Positions 1 to 12,617 of a stretch of 64,000 nt of DNA are shown one piece after another. Source of the DNA: Aotearoamyces nothofagi. Its lineage: Eukaryota; Ascomycota; Leotiomycetes; Leotiales; Tympanidaceae. The first letter of the stretch is position 1; every line of letters starts with the position of its first letter. The stretch covers positions 62,001-126,000 of the forward strand of contig JADDTR010000009.1 in assembly GCA_015345905.1 (NCBI GenBank). The letters are read 5' to 3'. The notes beneath the pieces were generated by a model. It was not told where the DNA came from. It made no database searches and saw only the letters and a program-made list of their open reading frames with translations. A program made the position numbers and the translations under genes.

Positions 1-1537
1 GGTACGTACTGCGATCTTGTGGTCTAGTAGTGGAATGTGCGTGCAAGTATAATCTCCATACATTCAGAGATAGAATATCCATATATAATCTAGATTTCAA
101 ACCACAAATCATCAATCTCGCCCATTTCTTCTTCTCAATGTTGATTATACAAGTCTCGGACCGTCAGACGACACTGATAGTATCTCTTGCTTCAAGATAA
201 AAATCTGACAACACTGAGAGGACGTGCAGGCCTAACCCTGAACCCCAACAATGTTACGATAGTAAATACATATTCCACGAACGGCACCGCCACCCAATGC
301 GTAAACGGCTCAAAAGTTTCCTGCTAGGAGTCTTACAGCCCCCGCCCCCCCAAAATAAAAAAAATAAAAAAATAAACCCTCTTAATGGTTTAATATAGCC
401 TCCGCTGCGCATTATCCCACGTCTCCGAGATACCTTCTTGCCACTGTGCTCCCAGCCAACACCCAATCCCCCGCACCGCGGCGACACTCCAGCCAGGCCA
501 TCAATTGGCCCCTGCGCCTCCGCGATTCTGCCCCGTAGGATCCGTTCGTAGCCTGTTTCATCGCATTATACTATTGGTCAGGTTTCACTTTGGGCGCTGG
601 AGTTCCGTCATCCCGCTCGCCTGTCCAATCAGAACGTTGTAGCGCGTCTAGCTTTTGATCCTAGTGCGCCAAGTCCCCAGCCTCTCCTCCCAGCCTTGTG
701 TTACCGGGATGATTGCGAAATATAGACCGTCATCCTACGCCATGATTGCTTACGTGGGAATCCTTTTCAACTGCCTGTCGGGTAAAGATCGATCAAAACA
801 AGTCTTATAGTGGGAGCTCTCTGAGCTGCCTCGAGAACTAGCTCTAACGGTGGCGAAGAAAGAGGCAATGCGATGATATAAAGTCAGGATCCATTATAGG
901 GCTGCGAAATACGGTATTTTCCTCTTGGTTAGGGCCTTGCGGCATAACAAAGTTCTGGCCATGGCTCTATATAACGCGCCTCTTATTATAACGGCCATGC
1001 AGGTGTAAGCGGGAGGAAGGCAAGGTAATATAGATTTGTGGCGTCGTGGGCACAGGTAAGCGGCACAACATCGAGGGTTATTCGCATAGCCATGGCGATC
1101 GCTCGTGTTAGGATACTTGTACTGTACAGTAGTACTCCTGACGTTAATACGGATGGCACATATGCCGCAGGGTGCTTCGGTTCCCAGCCCGATTTTTACG
1201 CTGGTGATGCATATATACAGCCTCTGGCCGCCAAGACTGCAGGCCTGAGCGGTATTAACACAGCAACGCAGGGGTGTCCAAGAGGACATGTAGCCAATTG
1301 AAGGACGAAGGTCCAAGGCAGATTTCATCTTAGGGACACTCCCGATTTTGACAGGCCTTCAGTCTTGGCGGATGAGTATATATACATATATATACATTTC
1401 ACGGCTGCCGCAGAGAGTTTGCTACATTCCCTTGACTACTGTCAAGTCACTGAAAGCTGTTTTTTGGGATATCTTATTACGCTCTTGACGGCTTAAAATT
1501 ATATCATAGCTATCACTTCTCATTGGCAGTCCAAACG
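1..1537. other. intergenic / left edge
   Basis: No gene can be supported here. Open frames on both strands around 894-1328 overlap each other, resemble no family I know and have no convincing splice structure. The stretch holds alternating TA/TACA sequence near 1377-1397 and overlapping TACTGTAC/GTACAGTA octamers at 1120-1131. The last part should contain the promoter of the deacetylase gene that follows. Confidence 0.5.
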
Positions 1538-2358
1538 ATGGCGCCACCTTCCGCTGTCCTCCTTTTGGCCCTTGGCCCTCTTTTAGCATCTTCTCAGTTA
1601 ACAGGCTATATCACATCATGCTCAACCGATCTAGCTATAGGATTCGATGATGGGCCATATATCTACGAAACCGAGCTCGTCGATGAACTTGTCAATATAG
1701 GTGCTGGAGGTACGTTCTTCGTAAACGGATATAACTGGGTTCGTATTCCCTTAACTTTCCTACGGCACCGCTACTACTCCCTAGGATAAATATAATAACT
1801 CATCTTCAGGATTGCATCTATGATGACACTACTGTTGCCTCGCTCCGGCACGCCTACGAATCTGGCATCACAATCGGTTCCCACACCTGGAACCACTATG
1901 ATATCACAACTGGCACTCTCGAAGATCTCGGCAACTCACTCGACCTCGTTGAAACAGCCCTCTGGAACATTCTCGGCATAAAACCGGCCCTCTTTCGTCC
2001 TCCTTACGGTTCTGTATCCGACGAAACAATCGCCTACCTCAATTCTCGTGGCTACACTGTCGTTGGCTGGTCGACCGACACTGGTGACAGTGTCGGCGCA
2101 AGTGTCGAAGAGAGTGAGGCCATCTTAAACGCCGCAGTACCTGGGAATATTTTCCTCGCACACGAGACTTTGGAACCGACTGTGAGCCAGGTGATTCCAG
2201 ATACACTGCCAGGGTTGGTGGCGAGCGGCTTGAATTTTGTAACGATTGATCAATGTTTGGGGATCAGTCCATATCAGGCAGTGGGAGGGGGTTATGGCAC
2301 ACCAGACAGTAGCTGGACGTGTGATGGGACGCCGGCGCCCGGCGCGAGCAGGGTTTGA
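1538..2358 (+). CDS. secreted polysaccharide (chitin-type) deacetylase, CE4/NodB family
   Basis: Predicted to remove acetyl groups from chitin or a related cell-wall polysaccharide outside the cell. Two exons (1538-1738, 1810-2358) give 249 aa; the 71-nt intron ends TTCAG and joins in phase 0. The first ATG (1538) opens a hydrophobic signal peptide (MAPPSAVLLLALGPLLASS). The NodB motifs appear in order: FDDGP (catalytic and metal Asp), SHTWNH (the H-x4-H metal-binding pair just after the intron), RPPYG, and a late HE. The domain fills almost the whole protein, so no chitin-binding module is attached. Chitin, peptidoglycan or xylan specificity cannot be told from sequence. No neighbour suggests a pathway. 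Confidence 0.88.
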
Positions 2359-4918
2359 AGGGTTGGATTGGTCGGAGTTTCGAGTCTTGTATATATATTT
2401 AGATATAAGAATATTTCCATGGTCATCGGATCATGCGCTACATAATAAAGAGTCAAACACATTTCAGCTTCTCCTGATATTTTACAGTAGGATGATATAA
2501 TGATCTGGGACACGGCCTGGAGATCTGCAAAGAGCTTGTCTCACCTTCCTAACTCATATAACCGCACCACACTCTGTCAGCCTGCATACAATCCTTCGAT
2601 TCCTTTCGCATGTCGAACCCCAAAGTGGCACACAAACTCCGTAATGGATCAATACTTCTCAAACAGTTCCGTCTTCACAAACCGCCAACGGTACTCCCAC
2701 ATTAGTCAAAACCAGAAAAGCACTCACTCTTTTTTATCGTCTCTCTCGGTCCTCCATTCTCCTTCACGGCTGCATCTTCGTATAGGTTTCAAAAATGCCC
2801 TCTACACTCTCCAACGTCTCTTGAAACCCCGGTTTTGTTCTCTTAAGCTGATTTGGTGCCTGAGGTAATTCTTTAGGTGGCGGCGTACGTAGGTGGGATC
2901 AGACAGGTCAGGTCACAAAAGCGTCCTTTAAGTAGGCCTGAGGCTAACAATAACTGCTAAATCACGTGTATCATGCATCGCGAGAGATGGCGGTACAGTA
3001 TTTGCGTGTAATATGCTCCCGTCATTCCAGGCTGCCCCGTGAGATGATTATCTTTTCTCAGTGAAGTAGAGCTACTAATCGAAAATTTCCTTTGATGATG
3101 GCTCGTCAGCCCGTGGCCGTTCATTTTCTTTTGACGGCGATCAATCATGTGACGAACTAGGTTCTGCTTGTTTGAAGAGCCGTCCCGGACGACTTCTGAT
3201 CCATGGAGTAGTGGCCAACGGTTGCAGTCGATATGCTCTTCCCGCTAGATGCTATGTACAGTAGGTGCAGATAAGGTAGTGGGCCAGGGGAGAGTCTAGA
3301 CATCATGAGTAACTAGGTTACCGAAACGACTCTGTACCATGTAGGTAAAGATCGTGTGCAAGGAGTCCGAATGTCATGATCGACCGTGCTAGCTAAACAG
3401 CTCTACCCTACATTTCAGTTGGTGTCATTTTCCAGTCTGTTGTCGATTTTAGAGAAGGGGACGAAAACGTCGACTTGAAAAGCTCAAGCTCATATTGCTG
3501 ACGGGGATCCTGACTGTAGCTGTCACGAGAATATTGAGATTAGGGAGCCATCCCCGAGTCCTGGTCTCATGCTGGGGCAGTGGGACGGTGTTGCAGTATA
3601 CAGCATCGGCCACGGGACGGACGGAGATATCTCCGTATATGGCTTTTCGCCTCCGCTTTCCGTGCGGAAAACGAGACGATGCCGCTCCTTCAAAGAAGAC
3701 ATGACAACAAAAGAAGAATAAACTTCCTGAGCGTGGCTTTCCAGCATTCTGGGCCCGTCCAGTAACAAACATCCCACTCGATTCTCTCCGAATACTATAT
3801 CAGCCACGCGCTCGGAAGAGATGGGCCACCAGCGGCGCCTCGCGCAAAGGCCGGAGGAATGCGCTTATACCTTCTTCCGAACCTTAATCCAGCCGCAAAC
3901 AGCCTCAACGGTCGCGCTAACCATCTTCATGACGCTGGGACGACTGCTAGAGACCGCCAAAGACTGCTAAGGACTACGACGAATTGCTCCTAATGGAGAA
4001 AAACACTCGTTCGGATTCCTCAGTGGCCCGACACCGCAGGAGAAACCTTAATTGACGTAGAGCCCCGAGCGCTATTCAAGCCCAGGCCGTCGTCGGTGGC
4101 GCCCATCTGAGGCCATCGCGACTTTGGTCCTGGAGAGGCGGAGGAATACTCGGCTGCTTCCAGCCTCCAGGGACCTCATATCGCACGCAGGCTCCAGCGA
4201 CATGTTACTATCGGAGCACTTGGCACGTCTGACATGCCTGGCACGTCTGGTATTTCCGGGACGCACCCCATCTTTACCCACTGAAAGGTATAATTAAGCT
4301 TAAACCCTTGCTATGCCCGACAAAATCACCGCGAACTTATCTGCTAGAGTCATTGCGGTTGCCAGACCACCCTAATCACTGCGTACAGGGGCCCGTTCGC
4401 CTAGATACCCTCATATTGTAAGAGGTACCCTAGATCTATCGTCTCTTCTTCCTAATGCGGCTTATGGGAGCGTGCTCGGGCTATCTGGAGGTAAATCCTT
4501 CCTTTCTTTGAGGAGCGTTGCCGCTGCCACCTCGTCATGTTGCACTACCTGTCGTGGTAACGGGCAAGACATCCCATTCTCGTTTCTGTGCGGACCTCTC
4601 CTCCTCTCTGTGGCCTGGTTGCAGTAGACCGCTCAACCCTCTTACCCGGGATTCTCTTTGGATCGACCTAAATCCTTTGGGTGCTATGAATGCTCTTAAC
4701 CAGGGTGGCGGGAACGCTGTAGTGTACCCTAGGCACCGTGTTCAGTTGTATTCTCTAATCCCAATCTAAGGGCATCATCGCTGTGAATGCCCTTATATAG
4801 TATGGCCTAAGTGCATTCCGCGACAAGTTCTTTTTGAAACTCTCATCTTTTCTCCAACACACGATCCAAAGATCTCACACGTTCTTCCAGACTGATACAT
4901 CAACGGTCTGTTACGAAC
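2359..4918. other. intergenic, 2.6 kb
   Basis: No gene supported. Open frames at 2500-2868, 3449-3807 and 4518-4769 lack recognisable domains and overlap frames on the other strand. A TATATAG sequence near 4793-4800, about 120 bp before the next ATG, is a plausible TATA element for the hydrolase-WSC gene. A GTACAGTA octamer lies at 3256-3263. Confidence 0.5.
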
Positions 4919-7900
4919 ATGTACACATTTAGTGGAGGCTTCTTAGCCTTCAAAGCTTTAATCTTTTTATGTCTCGCTGCCATCGTCTCCTCTCAGCAAT
5001 ATGCCGGAACTAAGATTCCGACCACCCGTAAGTTTGAAATTCTGCCCATAAAGCACGAGTTTTATTGACGTGCTTATTAAGTTGCTGCTATACCTGGAGC
5101 AAACCTTACATACTTCAAAATTGCGGATCCTGCCGGCTCCAATGTCTCTCTTACTCTTACCAACTACATGTCCTTGAATATCGCTGGTGGTAGAGTTGAT
5201 GGACCCAAGGTGAAGAGGGCAGTTATTGTCATTCATGGCCTGCAAAGAGATCCTGGAACGTACGTAAACATCTATACAAACTCTAAAATATACTTCTAAC
5301 GACCATCAAGTTACATTTCCGCTCTTATGTCGGCACTCTCTCAAGTTCCAGACACTGCTGATGTCAACCAAGACTCTGTCGCTATGATGGCCCCTTACTT
5401 CCCTAATGGAGACGACAAGAATATTGGATATCCATGGACTTCTGGTCTGTCAGCTGGCAAAGGATCAAACTCAAGTGCGCTGGTCTGGTCGGCATCTCTC
5501 TGGTCAGAAGGCGCAAACAATCAATATCCGTACAAAACGACTACAGTGTCGTCATTTTATGTGCTCGATACATTGATTAAATACTTCAACGACGCTACAA
5601 TATTCCCCAATATGAAGGAGATCGTCATCGCTGGCCACTCACTTGGTGCCCAAGCAGTCAATCGATATGCTGCTGTTGGAAATCAACTTGGCCTTGTAAC
5701 TCCTCTATCGTACTATATCGCCAATCCCAACAGCTTTTTGTGGTTCCTCACCACAAGACCTCTCGACTATTCTACCTGTTCTACCTACGATGATTGGCGG
5801 GATGGTCTTAGCGACTATACGAATACCTATGGAACAGCTCTAGTCAACAGCGGCCGCGCTGCAGTGCTTGCGAACTATAACTCTAGGTCATTTGCTTATG
5901 CCCGTGGCACACTCGATTTAGGTGATGACTCTAGCACCTGCGCCCCCTTTTCTACGGGTGCCAACCGCAACGAGCGTTTCTTCAACTTTATCAAAGCATT
6001 CCCACCTACTTGCACCGTAGGTGGTGTCTGTGACACTATAGATTATGAACCTATCGGCCACGATGCCCCTTCCATGTTTGCTTCGGAATCTGGCCAGTAC
6101 CGCCTATTCTTGGACAACTTCAACGGAAACGGTTCCAAACACTATGATATCGGCTACCCCCGTATCCAGGCTGGCGATGACCCGTACCCGGATCCTGCTC
6201 TTAATGGCACTACTAATACAACGGCTGCTACTGTCTACGGTGGTAACATGACATATGTCGGTTGCTATTCCGATCAATCTCCAGCCTCACTCTCGTTCTT
6301 AGCATACGACAACAGTAGCAACACCATTGAATTGTGTACAACAACTTGCGCCAACGCCGGTTACACAATTGCTGGCACAGAGTTCGGTACTCAGTGCTTC
6401 TGTGGTACAACCCTTACCTCAAAGGCCACCGTTGCCGTTGACAGTGCATGTACTACAGTCTGCGCTGGTAATTCTAGCGAGATCTGTGGAAATAATGCTC
6501 GCTTGTCAGTCTATGCAAACGGTACACCTGCACAGCTTGCTGCCCCTATAGCACCAAAAACTATTGGAACCTACTCGTACCTAGGCTGCTACACAGAAGC
6601 CACAAGTGGACGTGCTCTTACTTCGACTGCAACCTCAGGAACCACTGTGACTCTCGAGAGCTGTGCTTCTTTCTGTTCCGGATATTCCTACTTCGGTACC
6701 GAGTATGCTGATGAATGTTATTGCGGCAACGCCCTCAGTGCCCAAAGTAGCGTCTCAACTGACGCCAGCTGCAGCATGCTTTGTGCGGGGAATAATACAG
6801 AGATGTGTGGTGGTTCAAATTTCATCACTCTTTACTACTCCAATTCTACCGCCTCAAGCGTTACTAGTAGTGCCGCGAGCGCAACAAGCACCGGTGCCAC
6901 ACTCTCATGCCCTGGCTCAAATGGGGTGACCTATATCGCTGCAGATAACAGGGAATTCTTGATTGAATGCGGCAACGATCATACCGGTACGGACTTGGTT
7001 ACTGTAACAACGACTGGTCTGCTAGGCTGTATTGAGGCTTGTGATACTACAACTGGCTGTAAAGCTTGGAGTTATGTCAGCGGTGGTGTTACTGGACCCT
7101 GCTACCTAAAATCTACGGTCGGTGGTGACAACGCTAACTCTGGTGTATGGGGTGGAAAGTTAATCAGCAACTCAAGTTCATCTACATCAGCAGCCGGAGC
7201 AACCACGGTGACATCGGCAGCAGCGACGCCAACTGTTGCAATCACGACAGATCCGGAATGTCCTGCATCCAATGGCATGGGTTACATTGCTACTAGCGGA
7301 GCCGAGTTCCTTATCGAATGCTCCGTCGACGAAGGTGGCGATTCTGTTCTGGCGTGGAGTACTACCCTTGCGGGGTGTATTAATTCCTGTGATGCCTATT
7401 CTGGCTGTTTGGCATACAGTTGGGTAGCCAGTACCGGTGGAGCTTCAGCTCCTTGCTATATGAAGAGTGTGCTGGTCACCGGCTCTGCTAATACCGCGGT
7501 TTGGGGTGGAAGAATGATAGCTGCTGGCTCTGGAGCCGCAGCCGTAACGGCTGGTACCTCCACCACTGCAACCAGCTCCTCTATAGCCAGCTCCTCAGTA
7601 GCTAGCTCAGCAGTAGCTAGTAGCACTGCTGCCGCTCTTACAATCACGACAGATCCCGAATGTCCTGCATCCAATGGCATGGGGTTCATTGCTACTAGCG
7701 GAGCCGAGTTCGAAATCGAATGCTCCGTGGACCATGGCGGCGCTTCAGTTCTGGCGTGGAGTACTACCCTTGCCGGGTGTATCAATGCCTGTGACGCCGA
7801 AAGTGGCTGTTTGGCATACAGCTGGGTAGCCAGCACAGGTGGAGCCTCAGCTCCCTGCTACATGAAGAGCGTCCTCCTTGATGGGAGCACCAGTAGCTCA

Positions 7901-8794
7901 GTCTGGGGTGGTAAATTGATCTCTGCTGGCTCTGGAGCTGCAGCTGTATCAGGATCCTCTTCTACGAAAGCTACAGCTACAGCAACGACTTCGGCACCAT
8001 CCACAGCCACTGCTACTGGCGGATTCACGACAGACCCTTCCTGCCCTGCATCCAATGGCATGAACTTTATTGCTAACAGCGGAGCTGAGTTCCTTATCGA
8101 ATGCTCCGTAGACCATGGCGGCGCTTCTGTTCTTGCATATACTACCACACTTGCTGGATGTATCAATGCTTGTGACGCCGACACTGGCTGTTTGGCATAC
8201 AGCTGGGTAGCCAGCACAGGTGGAGCTTCAGCTCCTTGCTACATGAAGAGCGTCCTCCTTGCTGGAAGCACCAGTAGCTCAGTCTGGGGTGGGAAATTGA
8301 TCTCTGCTGGCTCTGGAGCTGCAGCTGTATCAGGAGCGTCCTCGTCGACGAAGACGTCCACTACCGCCAGTGCCACCGCAACAGCCCTAGCCTGTCCGGC
8401 CGCCAACGGCTCTACTTACAACGCGACTAGCGGGCAGCAGTTCCTTATTGAATGCTCGGCCGATCATGCTGGCGATAGCACCGTCCTATACTCTACAACT
8501 CTCAACGGCTGTATCCAAGAATGCGACTCGCTCTCTGGCTGCCAGGCCTTCAGCTGGGTGGCCACTACAAGCGGTGCCAGCAACCCGTGCTACCTGAAGA
8601 AATCGATCGGCGCGATTACTACCAACACGGGCGTTTGGGGCGGCAAGCTCATCATTGCTTCTTCGGTATCGAGCACGACGACTACGAGTGCCACTGCGGC
8701 TGCGGCCACAGGACTAGTATGCCCTGAAAGCAACGGAACGGTCTATACGGCCAGTAACGGAGCCAAGTACGAGGTTATGTGCGTCGCCTTGTGA
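4919..8794 (+). CDS. secreted alpha/beta hydrolase fused to two WSC domains and a cysteine-rich repeat array
   Basis: Three exons (4919-5027, 5082-5259, 5311-8794) encode 1256 aa. Exon 1 carries a signal peptide. Residues about 40-330 form an alpha/beta-hydrolase domain with an oxyanion-type HGL motif and the nucleophile motif GHSLG (Ser206). Two WSC domains follow at about 340-515 (YVGCY/YLGCY starts, CFCG/CYCG, AGN-x3-CGG-like ends), a carbohydrate-binding type. The C-terminal half has five complete cysteine-rich repeats of about 90 aa (SNG..F.IEC..GC...C....GC.A.SW..PCYLK..WGGK) and a sixth that stops after MCVAL. They look PAN/apple-like and are joined by Ser/Thr/Ala linkers. The substrate is unknown. 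I infer an esterase-like or adhesive wall protein; the fusion order is the notable point. Confidence 0.85.
6900..8794 (+). repeat. in-gene tandem array of about 90-aa cysteine-rich modules
   Basis: Five whole modules plus a truncated sixth lie inside the hydrolase-WSC gene. Modules 2-4 (from about 7246, 7644 and 8029) are much more alike than the others. Stretches 7821-7955 and 8202-8336, offset by 381 bp, are nearly identical in DNA as well as protein, which points to recent duplication or gene conversion. The last module is cut by the stop codon at 8792-8794, before its second half. Confidence 0.85.
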
Positions 8795-9529
8795 TTGGGC
8801 GGCAGCATAAAGCGTGTATAGATATATCCTAATGAATAGCACTTGTAACATAGAATAATAAATCATTTATTTACCTTGCTCCGATCTGAACCTCGGCCCT
8901 CTTCAATATGGCGTGACATGTCTGTTCTACTTTATTTGTGACGGATACATTTTCCAAGACAGAAAACCGACCCTCAAAGCATGTGCGACGATGGCTATTT
9001 CTCCCTCTCAACCCTTTTCTTTTTCTCCCCTTTTCTTCTCTTACCCAGACAGATTATCCCAACCGCGTAATTTCGGAGAAGCAGGAAAAAGCAAGCAGAG
9101 CGACACAAAAAAAGTAAAAAAAAAGTAAAACAACGATAAACAAGCGCAAGGGAGTTTCACTGGTGCGAGGCGCCTCCCCTCCCCCACCAAGAACAAATCC
9201 ACGACCCCACAGCCTCACTGCGCCCGGACTCGAGATGGAACCGGCGAGGCAGGAAGAAGTGGGATAGGGATGGAATATAGATATCTCGTAGCGGCCAAGG
9301 GCACGGTTGAGCGAGCTACGTGAGTGATGCATCCAGCCACCGATTATAGACATGTATAGATACAGCTGGAGGAGCAGAGCCGTGTCGCGGCCCGTTCCCG
9401 CTGCGAAAGCCACAGTGGTTAGATCGTCGAAGAGGCATGGCAAGTCGCATCTCTATCCCCGATCGGCCAGTCCGCATGGCGAGCAGTGCTCTTCCAGCCT
9501 GTCGGCACGGGGGTCGAGAAGATCGCCGT
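8795..9529. other. intergenic between convergent genes
   Basis: This separates the 3' ends of the hydrolase-WSC gene and the purine nucleoside permease gene. It contains pyrimidine-rich (9001-9045) and A-rich (9108-9128) tracts. I see no gene. Confidence 0.5.
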
Positions 9530-10912
9530 CTACGTTTCGATTGATTGTGCCCGTCGGGCCACGTCGTAGCCCAGGCTGCCCTTGGCGTCAGCCCTCGAGA
9601 CGAGCCCGTCTCGGCCGGCCCGCATCTTGTAGAAATCCCTCCTGCTGATGCCCACGTCCGCCAGCACGACCGGCTCGTCGTCCGACGTGCTCCCGGGCCC
9701 GAAATCCGGCGTGCCGCCTAGCGAGCCGAAGATGTCGCCGATGTAGTTTGTCGCGTTGATGCCCTTCTGGAAATCCAAGCCGGAGCTCCAGTTGTCGAGG
9801 ATGCCCTGGACCACTTTGACGCCTGCGATGTAGATGTTTTCGATAGCCGGCTCGAAGCCGCCTTGGTCCGAGTAGAGGAGGTTGAATTCTGGGGACGTGC
9901 CGGGGTAGGGACGGTCGAAGTCCGAGGCTGTGCGCATAATGATGATACGGCTGAAATCGACGAGCTTGTTGATCGCACCGCGAAGTAACGCTTCGAGAGT
10001 CGCGTTATCTTCTTGGGCTGTCATACAGTAGATGCCGGAGCCGTTGGTGAAGAGTTTGGTGGTATTCTCGAAGGCTTCACCGAGGAGAGTGCCCGAAAAG
10101 TAGACGTCGCTAGTTGCGGTGTCGCACTTGATGACACCTGGAGTCTTAGTAGCAGCAGCATATATGCCATCTCCTTCTGCGTAATTTGCACGATAGGCAA
10201 TTGCCTCTGAGGTGTCGTTAAATGGGAGCGCTGTTTCGGCAAATCCAGCTGCGATGTCGCGGAGAGCTTCGTTGACTTCGAATACTTCGGTGCCATAGAG
10301 GGAGGTGGGATATTCGTCTGGGGCGTAGGCACCTTGAGGGAAGTAACCGGTGGAGAAATTGTCAGGGATCTCACGGGCATCAAACTCGTATTGCAACGCA
10401 ACCTGGATGGCATATTTGGAGAAGGCAACGTCGGCTAGGGTACCATATTTCGGGTTGATACCTGCAATTCCTCCAATCAGGAAGTAAGTAGATGTAAGGT
10501 CGAACGCTGGCGACAAGAGGAGAGAGCTGATGGTAACTGCTGCATTGATCTCGGACTCTCCAGTGGTCAATTGGCAGACTGAACCGTCTGCAAGACAGTG
10601 GGCATTGGGAAACAATGGAGAGAAACCAGGGACAGTGATGTTTTTTGCCAGAAGGTTGCCAATGCCGCCTGGTGTAGCATCATTGTCATACCAAATGTCG
10701 GCTTCAGGTGAGAACTGCAACATGAGATTAACGAGCACTCTGTAAGTAATGTGGAATTAACCGACCATGCTGATAATAAAAACCTTGGGTTTCACTTTCT
10801 CACATTCGTAGACTACAACAACGTCCCCTACAACATCTCTGCTGTCGATGGGAGAGGCATTTGTGATGGTCAAGCCTGCAAGCAGACCACCAACTACCGT
10901 TGCGAAACGCAT
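9530..10912 (-). CDS. NUP: purine nucleoside permease (NUP family)
   Basis: Resembles fungal purine nucleoside permeases (the Candida NUP type), linked to purine nucleoside uptake although the fold is close to nucleoside phosphorylases. Two exons on the minus strand (10912-10766, 10714-9530) give 443 aa. The 51-nt intron restores the family junction KVFIISM/FSPEADIWYD. The start at 10912 opens a signal peptide (MRFATVVGGLLAGLTITNAS). Conserved blocks include VPGFSPLFPNAHC, CQLTTGESEINAA, YFLIGGIAGINPKYGT, LQYEFDAREIP and YGTEVFEVN. An upstream in-frame ATG at 10945 would bury the signal peptide, so I prefer 10912. The C-terminal 40 residues are charged and less conserved. Confidence 0.9.
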
Positions 10913-12617
10913 CCAGATCGGATTTTTGGAGGATGAGAAGCACAACTAAGGATAAGAATAAGAGGGACCACGGCAAGAGGAGGAGGAAAGATCACAGAGG
11001 GTTCAAGGTTTAATAAATAGATAAAGAGATAGAAGAATTGAGGATCAGCAGCTGCAGCTTCGACAGGCAGCCTCGTTCCGAAAGATTGGCCCTACAGAGC
11101 ATGGGACAGCCTCTCGAGTACAGCCAATAGAGTACTTCCCACCTGGAGATAAAGCACCTAAAATCAATGAAATTGCATGGATCAGGGAGATTTGGCTCTT
11201 GCCCGGTCTCAAAGCTAGGCCGAGCCGAGTAATGATAAGGGCATGGAGAGCCAGCATCGCGGGAGAACAGTCAACTAGTCGGCTAGTCAGGTACATCACG
11301 AAGACTAACGTCTCTTTATCACCAGGGTTCGGCTGCTGGAACGGATCCTCGAGTCCTGCTCCTCGAGTCCTGCTCCGCGGTCGGGACCGACAGCCATGGG
11401 TCTCGGATTAGGAGTGTCTGTGCTGCAGTAGACATGCTGTACGACAGGTAGACCCAGGAAGAGAGAGCAAGGCCGCGGGGGGCATCGACGGATCCCCAAT
11501 TCCAATCCAGTCTGGGTCCCAGCGGACGGATAGCTGCGTTGGTGCAGCGGCGGATCCAGCTCGGGTCACGAGACGCGTATGTGCGTACACCGCACGGCTC
11601 GCGCTACCAAGATCTCAGCCCCCTGACATGTCAGATTCTATCTCGGAAGCCTGCATGTGGCCATCCCACGACGAGATGTATGATGCGTGATGGGCGTGAC
11701 GAGGCCGGGTCGAGGGTCGATGTTGGCAGAGAGACTAATGCCGCGATAGCGACTCGACCGCAGGCGAGAGAGAGATAAGGGACAGACGCGTCCGAGTCCT
11801 GCGGCTTGCCGATGCCTTCCTATCCGGGACAGGACTCGGGAAGTCGCAGGGGCAGAGATACTGTACTGTACGTGCGATGCAGCTGTAGCCAATTGGCCGT
11901 GTCGGAGCTTTGGATGCATGTGGCGGGCGGGCGGGAGACGAGGCTGAAAGAACCGCGGGATCCTACTCGTACCCTCCCCACCTTGAGCCGACAGACCCCG
12001 ATAAACAGTAGCAGGGGAAGTCATATACATATAATGACCTTCCCGATCAGGCTGTCGTCCGCTTTAACGCGCGCCTCCTCCAAGAGACCAACGTAATGTC
12101 ATGTAAGTTTGCTATATCTTGGCTCCAAACTAATACCATACAGCTAGCTAGCTTACAATGAAATGAAGCTTTTGCCACGCCGGTGAAGCTTCTGCCAATC
12201 GCCCGTGTGAACCATAATTCAACAACAGGCTCTTAGCAGAGATATCCGATATCGGTATTTCGATCGCCTGAGGAGACCTCAAGAAGATTTCGTAACGAAG
12301 CACCTCGGCGCTGCAAGATCACTATCGGGCAACCTTGATTCTTATGATCACGTGGCCATCCAAGCTCGAATTCAAATCTATATATATAACTCTTCTAGAA
12401 GAGCTATATTGCAGTCTAGGCTTGACTAATCAGTTTACGGTGCACATATTATTACTTGCAGACTTAAGATAGAGTGATAAAGTGATATTCAAAAATAGTC
12501 TATATAACTGTCTAGAACAATAACGCTGACTCCGCCGATGTTCAAGTTCCATCCTCAAAGCTTCACACAATATATGTATGCTCCACCAACAGGATTCAGC
12601 AAGGCACAAGGTATTAT
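10913..12617. other. intergenic, 1.7 kb
   Basis: Many overlapping short open frames on both strands between 11.0 and 12.1 kb, none with a recognisable domain. The middle (11.3-12.0 kb) is GC-rich and holds a 14-bp direct repeat and two overlapping TACTGTAC octamers (11859-11871). From 12.1 kb it becomes AT-rich. No gene supported. Confidence 0.5.
11347..11374. repeat. 14-bp direct repeat, two perfect copies
   Basis: CCTCGAGTCCTGCT occurs twice back to back in non-coding sequence. It is a simple tandem duplication with no visible function. Confidence 0.85.

Noticed and set aside
894-1328. Overlapping open frames on both strands upstream of the deacetylase
   Set aside because: No recognisable domain, no splice support, and the two strands overlap almost fully. 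The plus-strand frame looked briefly like a secreted Cys/Gly protein but lacks a signal peptide.
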